Positions 13,462-17,194 of a DNA stretch of 17,194 nucleotides are shown here, one piece after another (position 1 is the stretch's first letter; each line of letters begins with the position of its first letter). Under the pieces are notes generated by a model. It saw nothing but the letters and a program-made list of their open reading frames with translations. It searched no databases and was not told where the DNA came from. The stretch comes from Chitinophagaceae bacterium (lineage in GTDB: Bacteria > Bacteroidota > Bacteroidia > Chitinophagales > Chitinophagaceae). A program made the translations under genes and the position numbers. The stretch is from positions 1 to 17,194 of the forward strand of contig CANHMN010000011.1 in the NCBI GenBank assembly GCA_947461645.1, read 5' to 3'.

Positions 13462-14823
13462 ATGATGGATGCTATGCAGTTGATTCAAGCTTTTCAGCAG
13501 TTTGTTGCAGAAAAAAAACTCTTTTCAAAAAACGATAAGTTACTTATTGCCGTTAGTGGGGGTGTTGACTCCGTTGTGCTTTGTGAACTTTGTCATTGTT
13601 CAGGTTATCAATTTGCTATTGCTCATTGCAATTTCAAATTGAGGGGTGCAGAAAGTGATGAGGATGAAAATTGGGTAAAGAAGCTCGCTTCAACCTACAA
13701 CGTTAAATGGTTCAACAAACAATTTGATACAGAAACATTTGCTCAACATCAACATATAGGTATACAGGAAGCTGCCAGAATTCTGAGGTACAAATGGTTT
13801 GAGGAACTGATAACGGTTGATGGTACACGAGCTTTTGACTATTTGCTTACAGCACACCACGCTGATGATAACGTAGAAACTTTGCTGATGAATTTTTTCA
13901 AAGGAACGGGCATTGCCGGTTTAACTGGAATTAAGCCCAAAGACAGTGGCATGGGCAGTCATCTTATCAGACCATTGTTGTTTGTTGCTAAAAATGAAAT
14001 TCTGCAATTCGCTGCAGAACAAAAGTTAAGTTGGCGGGAAGATGCTTCCAACGCTTCCAATAAATACACCCGCAATTTTTTTAGGAATGATTTACTGCCT
14101 TCTCTCGCAAAACTCTTTCCGAAAGTAGACGAGCACCTACTCAACAATATTGCCAGGTTTGAAGAAATACAAGTGTTGTACAATCATTCGGTTAAACAAT
14201 TCGCTAAAAAACTATTGATTGAAACAGAAGATGGTTTTCAAATTCCTATTCTGGGACTTTTAAAGACTCCTGCATACACAACTGTTTTGTTTGAGCTGCT
14301 CAAGCCCTATTCATTCACTGCAGCACAAACTAACGAGGTGCTTAAACTTTGCCATGCTTCCAATGGAAAGTATGTCTCATCCTCAACGCATCGCATCATA
14401 AGAAACAGAAAATGGCTCCTGATAACCAAGCTTAATACCAACAACAATAGTTTGTTTGTATTCGATAACAATAACATGAAGCTGACTGCAGGGGAATTTA
14501 CCTTATCAATTCAAGCCTTTGAAGGAGAAGCCGCCATTTCTTCACAAAAGGATGTAGTTAGTGTAGATTCAAGTGAAGTTGCCTTCCCATTGCTTTTGCG
14601 CAAATGGAAGCAAGGCGATTATTTTTATCCCTTGGGGATGACTAAAAAAAAGAAAATCAGTCGTTTTCTTATTGACGAAAAATTATCACTTCCTGAAAAG
14701 GAAAAGGTTTGGGTTATTGAATCTGCCGGTCGAATTGTTTGGGTGGTGGGAAGAAGAATAGACAACAGGTTCAAAATAAAACCCTCAACAACATCATTTT
14801 TGCGTTTATCCATTTCCGAATAA
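13462..14823 (+). CDS. tilS: tRNA(Ile)-lysidine synthase
   Basis: TilS adds lysine to C34 of the CAU-anticodon tRNA-Ile, changing both its charging and its decoding to AUA. It is essential in most bacteria. The 453-residue protein has the N-terminal PP-loop ATPase domain with SGGVDS at residues 32-37, HCNFKLRGAESDEDE, LLTAHHADDNVETLLMN, and WREDASNASNKYTRNFFRND, all family motifs. A helical middle part follows. The C-terminal TilS domain (about 380-450) contains LRKWKQGDYFYPLGM, KKISRFLIDEKLS and WVVGRRIDNRFKI. The first of two adjacent ATG codons (13462) was used; 13465 is equally possible. The 3' end overlaps the opposing rhomboid gene by 18 bases. Confidence 0.96.
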   Translation: MMDAMQLIQAFQQFVAEKKLFSKNDKLLIAVSGGVDSVVLCELCHCSGYQFAIAHCNFKLRGAESDEDENWVKKLASTYNVKWFNKQFDTETFAQHQHIGIQEAARILRYKWFEELITVDGTRAFDYLLTAHHADDNVETLLMNFFKGTGIAGLTGIKPKDSGMGSHLIRPLLFVAKNEILQFAAEQKLSWREDASNASNKYTRNFFRNDLLPSLAKLFPKVDEHLLNNIARFEEIQVLYNHSVKQFAKKLLIETEDGFQIPILGLLKTPAYTTVLFELLKPYSFTAAQTNEVLKLCHASNGKYVSSSTHRIIRNRKWLLITKLNTNNNSLFVFDNNNMKLTAGEFTLSIQAFEGEAAISSQKDVVSVDSSEVAFPLLLRKWKQGDYFYPLGMTKKKKISRFLIDEKLSLPEKEKVWVIESAGRIVWVVGRRIDNRFKIKPSTTSFLRLSISE

Positions 14824-15459
14824 GCTCGGATGTTTCAGTTGTTCAAGCAACGTATCAAACAAGCTCGGACTCTTTATTATTATCACTATTATCATATAAA
14901 GCAGTCCAAATAACGCTCCCCATAAGTGAGCATCATGGTTGATGTTGTCATTTGCTTTTTTACCCATGTAAACACAATAGGCTACAAAAAGTACGGCATA
15001 TAAAGCTGCCGAAATTTTTAAGGCTCCGTATAAGTAAATGCTCTGCCATGGATCAAACAAAATAGTTGCAAATACTACAGCAGATACTGCACCCGACGCA
15101 CCAAGCGATCGGAAGCCATAGTTGTCTTTGTGCTTCCAGTAGGAGGGTAAATCCGATAGCAAAAGGGCGCCAAAATACAAGGCAAGAAAAGTCACTGAGC
15201 TTCCAAGTTGTAAATGTTCAAGCAAAACCTCCAGGTTCAATCCAAAGAAAAAGAGGGTAAACATGTTGAAGAATAAATGAACCAAATCTGCGTGGATGAA
15301 TCCGGAAGTTACCATCCTGTATAACTCTTTGTTCCTTTTGACATAATACGGCCACATGATGGTTTTATGAATGAATGCCGGACTGGAAAAGCCTATAATA
15401 GAAAGCAGCACATTCGCCCCAATAAGGTAAACGGTTATGGGCAATTCATTGTAATTCAT
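14806..15459 (-). CDS. Rhomboid family intramembrane serine protease
   Basis: Rhomboids cut membrane proteins within or near their membrane segments. The 218-residue product has about six hydrophobic helices and the rhomboid landmarks. HLFFN at residues 61-65 matches the GlpG HxxxN that stabilises the oxyanion. GASGAVSAV carries the nucleophile S122, and HLWGALFG carries the catalytic H177. The helix-1 to loop-1 region with RNKELYRMVTSGFIHADLVH is also family-typical. The substrate is unknown. The frame opens at a TTG (15462) directly before the ATG at 15459, and the ATG was preferred. No clean TAnnTTTG box is seen before it. Its 3' end overlaps tilS by 18 bases on the other strand. Confidence 0.93.
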   Translation of the reverse strand: MNYNELPITVYLIGANVLLSIIGFSSPAFIHKTIMWPYYVKRNKELYRMVTSGFIHADLVHLFFNMFTLFFFGLNLEVLLEHLQLGSSVTFLALYFGALLLSDLPSYWKHKDNYGFRSLGASGAVSAVVFATILFDPWQSIYLYGALKISAALYAVLFVAYCVYMGKKANDNINHDAHLWGALFGLLYMIIVIIIKSPSLFDTLLEQLKHPSLFGNG

Positions 15460-15601
15460 CAATTTGTAATTTTATTCAGTTATTGTTCAGGGGAAAGCAC
15501 ATCTGCGTTTGATATGTTTCAACGCAAGTTAATCTTTAATTTGAATTTACGATTAAGGGTAATAATCCTTTGCACAACAATATCCGGCACTATATTCTCA
15601 C

Positions 15602-15609
15602 TAACTTTG
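15602..15609 (+). promoter_or_regulatory. -7 box for ribBA
   Basis: TAACTTTG matches TAnnTTTG exactly, 16 bases before the ribBA ATG. The nearest upstream TTTG (15569-15572) is 29 bases away, too far for the usual -33 element. The rest of the 166-base divergent region (15460-15625) holds only a 6-bp hairpin, TGCGTT/AACGCA (15504-15509, 15521-15526). No FMN riboswitch was recognised. Confidence 0.5.
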
Positions 15610-15625
15610 CAGCAAATTTTAAAAC

Positions 15626-16834
15626 ATGCTCGATAGTATTGAATCAGCTATACAAGACATTAAAAACGGTAAACTGGTAATTGTTGTTGACGATGAAGAC
15701 AGGGAAAACGAAGGCGATTTTGTTACCGCTGCAAGAAACGTAACCCCTGAAGTAATCAACTTCATGAGCATGCATGGCAGAGGACTTATCTGCGCATCCA
15801 TAACTGAGGAAAGATGTGTTGAATTGAACCTGCATCCTATGGTTACCGATAACACTTCAGTTCACGAAACAGCCTTTACTGTAAGCATAGATTTGTTGGG
15901 ACAAGGCTGCACCTCCGGCATTTCTGCTCACGATAGATCCAAAACCATTCAAGCTTTAGTTAATCCGAATACACAACCCGAAGATTTTGGCAGACCCGGA
16001 CATATCTTTCCTTTGCGTGCCAAAAAAGGCGGTGTTTTAAGAAGAGCAGGTCATACAGAAGCAACCATAGATCTTGCCAGACTAGCGGGCTTCGAACCGG
16101 CAGGCGCTTTAGTTGAAATCATGAATGAAGATGGCAGCATGGCCCGACTAACAGAGCTTAAAGAAATTGCGGCTAAGTTCAATTTGAAAATCATTTCCAT
16201 CAAAGACCTTATTGAATATCGTTTGCAGACCGAAACCCTTATCAAAGAGGAGGTCAGTGTAAATTTACCAACCCTTTATGGTGATTTTCGATTGGTAGCA
16301 TTTACCCAATTAAATACCGGAGAAACGCACCTTGCCTTGTGCAAAGGTTCCTGGCATAAAGAGGAGCCTGTTTTGGTAAGGGTGCACAGCAGTTGCATGA
16401 CCGGCGATATATTAGGCTCTTTGCGTTGCGATTGCGGAGATCAATTGCACAAAGCCCTTAAAATGATAGAGAAAGAAGGAAAAGGACTGTTGTTGTACAT
16501 GAACCAAGAGGGTAGAGGAATTGGGCTCGTTAATAAACTTAAGGCCTACAAACTTCAGGAAGAAGGTTTGGATACGGTGGAAGCCAACTTGAAATTAGGA
16601 TTTGGTATGGATGAAAGAGATTATGGAATTGGGGCACAGATACTTCGTCACTTAGGAATTTCTAAAATGAAATTGATTACCAACAATCCTAAGAAAAGAG
16701 CGGGCATTCTTGGGTACGGACTCGAAGTTGTAGATACAGTGTCCATTGAAATACAGCCAAATTCGCACAATGAGAAATACCTTTTTACGAAACGCGATAA
16801 ACTCGGTCACCAGATTTTAAAGAACAACTCCTAA
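15626..16834 (+). CDS. ribBA: Bifunctional DHBP synthase / GTP cyclohydrolase II
   Basis: RibBA supplies both starting blocks of riboflavin. The N-terminal domain (about 1-200) turns ribulose 5-phosphate into 3,4-dihydroxy-2-butanone 4-phosphate. It shows [11 protein letters not shown] at 22-32, HGRGLICA at 50-57, [11 protein letters not shown] and HTEATIDL at 143-150, which hold the acidic and His catalytic and metal residues. The C-terminal domain (about 206-402) opens [13 protein letters not shown] and LRCDCGDQ supply the C-x10-C-x-C zinc ligands, and [21 protein letters not shown] and TNNPKK follow. Both halves look catalytically complete at 402 residues. The other riboflavin genes are not in the window. 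Flavin made here serves the ETF and acyl-CoA dehydrogenase encoded nearby. Confidence 0.97.
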   Translation: MLDSIESAIQDIKNGKLVIVVDDEDRENEGDFVTAARNVTPEVINFMSMHGRGLICASITEERCVELNLHPMVTDNTSVHETAFTVSIDLLGQGCTSGISAHDRSKTIQALVNPNTQPEDFGRPGHIFPLRAKKGGVLRRAGHTEATIDLARLAGFEPAGALVEIMNEDGSMARLTELKEIAAKFNLKIISIKDLIEYRLQTETLIKEEVSVNLPTLYGDFRLVAFTQLNTGETHLALCKGSWHKEEPVLVRVHSSCMTGDILGSLRCDCGDQLHKALKMIEKEGKGLLLYMNQEGRGIGLVNKLKAYKLQEEGLDTVEANLKLGFGMDERDYGIGAQILRHLGISKMKLITNNPKKRAGILGYGLEVVDTVSIEIQPNSHNEKYLFTKRDKLGHQILKNNS

Positions 16835-16886
16835 TTTCCTTAACTAAATTTTGGAGGTTGATTTCCATTAAGTAGACTTGAAGTAG

Positions 16887-17194
16887 TTATTTGCTCTTTT
16901 TGTTTTTCTTAAACAGATCCTTAAATCTATTTGCGTCTTTTCTGTAAGATAATTGTAGCCCTGATCTGTTTCGTTGGTTCAGGGTAAAATCTATACTACT
17001 TTTGTTGAAACCAATTACCCTTAATGAGCCGTCTTTGTTTATCAGCCATTCCACGTTGATATCGGGTGTAAGTAATCCTCTTCTTTCCAGTTGCTGTGCG
17101 TAAGTAGGGTTGTTGTAATCAAAATTACCCCCTACCAATGCTACTACTTTGTTGCTCAATAAAATTTTAAGTCCTGCTCTTACATTGGCTTGTA
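16887..17194 (-). CDS. TamB-like translocation/assembly module protein, C-terminal fragment
   Basis: The frame is open from the right edge of the window to a stop at 16887-16889, so about the last 102 residues of a larger gene are present and the start lies outside. The tail includes LLTPDINVEWLINKDGSLRV, then GFNKSS and GLQLSYRKDANRFKDLF, and ends in a Lys-rich stretch. This resembles the end of the TamB/DUF490 domain in Bacteroidota, where a beta-rich tail with a final GxSYRK...F..LF pattern contacts the outer-membrane partner TamA. TamB-type proteins span the periplasm and help outer-membrane assembly or lipid transport. Identification rests on this short tail only. A TTG at 17157-17159 is in frame but is not a plausible start, because similar sequence continues upstream. 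Confidence 0.65.
   Translation of the reverse strand, partial: QANVRAGLKILLSNKVVALVGGNFDYNNPTYAQQLERRGLLTPDINVEWLINKDGSLRVIGFNKSSIDFTLNQRNRSGLQLSYRKDANRFKDLFKKNKKSK

Noticed and set aside
15469..15500. TTCAGGGGAAAGCAC, resembling part of an FMN riboswitch
   Set aside because: Only a few bases agree, the remaining conserved helices are absent, and the stretch lies upstream of the predicted transcription start.
1..17194. CRISPR arrays, insertion sequences, phage, toxin-antitoxin or defence genes
   Set aside because: No direct-repeat arrays, transposase motifs, tRNA-flanked boundaries or unfamiliar gene clusters were found; every gene of normal length fits a known family.

Overview
The window looks like an ordinary stretch of housekeeping chromosome from a member of the Bacteroidota, possibly near Chitinophagales; the lineage is inferred from protein style and promoter shape, not from a search. 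The DNA is AT-rich, start codons lack Shine-Dalgarno sequences, and several genes are preceded by a TAnnTTTG box, the -7 element of the Bacteroidota primary sigma factor. A DUF151-UVR protein, a TamB-like tail and an M13 lipoprotein peptidase fit the same lineage.

Layout. 1-261 is the 3' end of a dipeptide epimerase gene, closed by a two-way terminator shared with an M13 metallopeptidase gene on the minus strand (313-2340). trmH and aat form a plus-strand pair (2436-3683) that meets a DUF6580 membrane-protein gene tail to tail. yraN (4340-4702) meets yggS (4707-5381) in the same way. Next come an acyl-CoA dehydrogenase gene (minus, 5452-6606) and, divergently, a CDF metal exporter gene with a TPMT-like methyltransferase gene behind it (6767-8351). 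On the minus strand, 8369-13073 holds rocD, ispE, a DUF151/UVR nuclease-like gene, etfA and etfB. Divergent from etfB are a small TPR gene and tilS (13148-14823); tilS overlaps a minus-strand rhomboid protease gene. ribBA (15626-16834) follows, and the window ends inside a minus-strand gene resembling the C-terminus of TamB.

Functional links. The acyl-CoA dehydrogenase reduces ETF, and both ETF subunits are encoded about 5 kb away. TrmH and TilS modify tRNA, Aat uses charged tRNA to tag proteins, RibBA feeds flavin synthesis (the cofactor of ETF and the dehydrogenase), and IspE serves isoprenoid synthesis.

No tRNA, rRNA, CRISPR array, insertion sequence, phage gene or defence system was seen, and no gene-free stretch exceeds about 170 bases. 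I did not find a new multi-gene system. The items most worth a second look are small: terminators that run directly into the next promoter, a structured leader upstream of rocD, and an unusual metal site plus Cys cluster in the CDF transporter.
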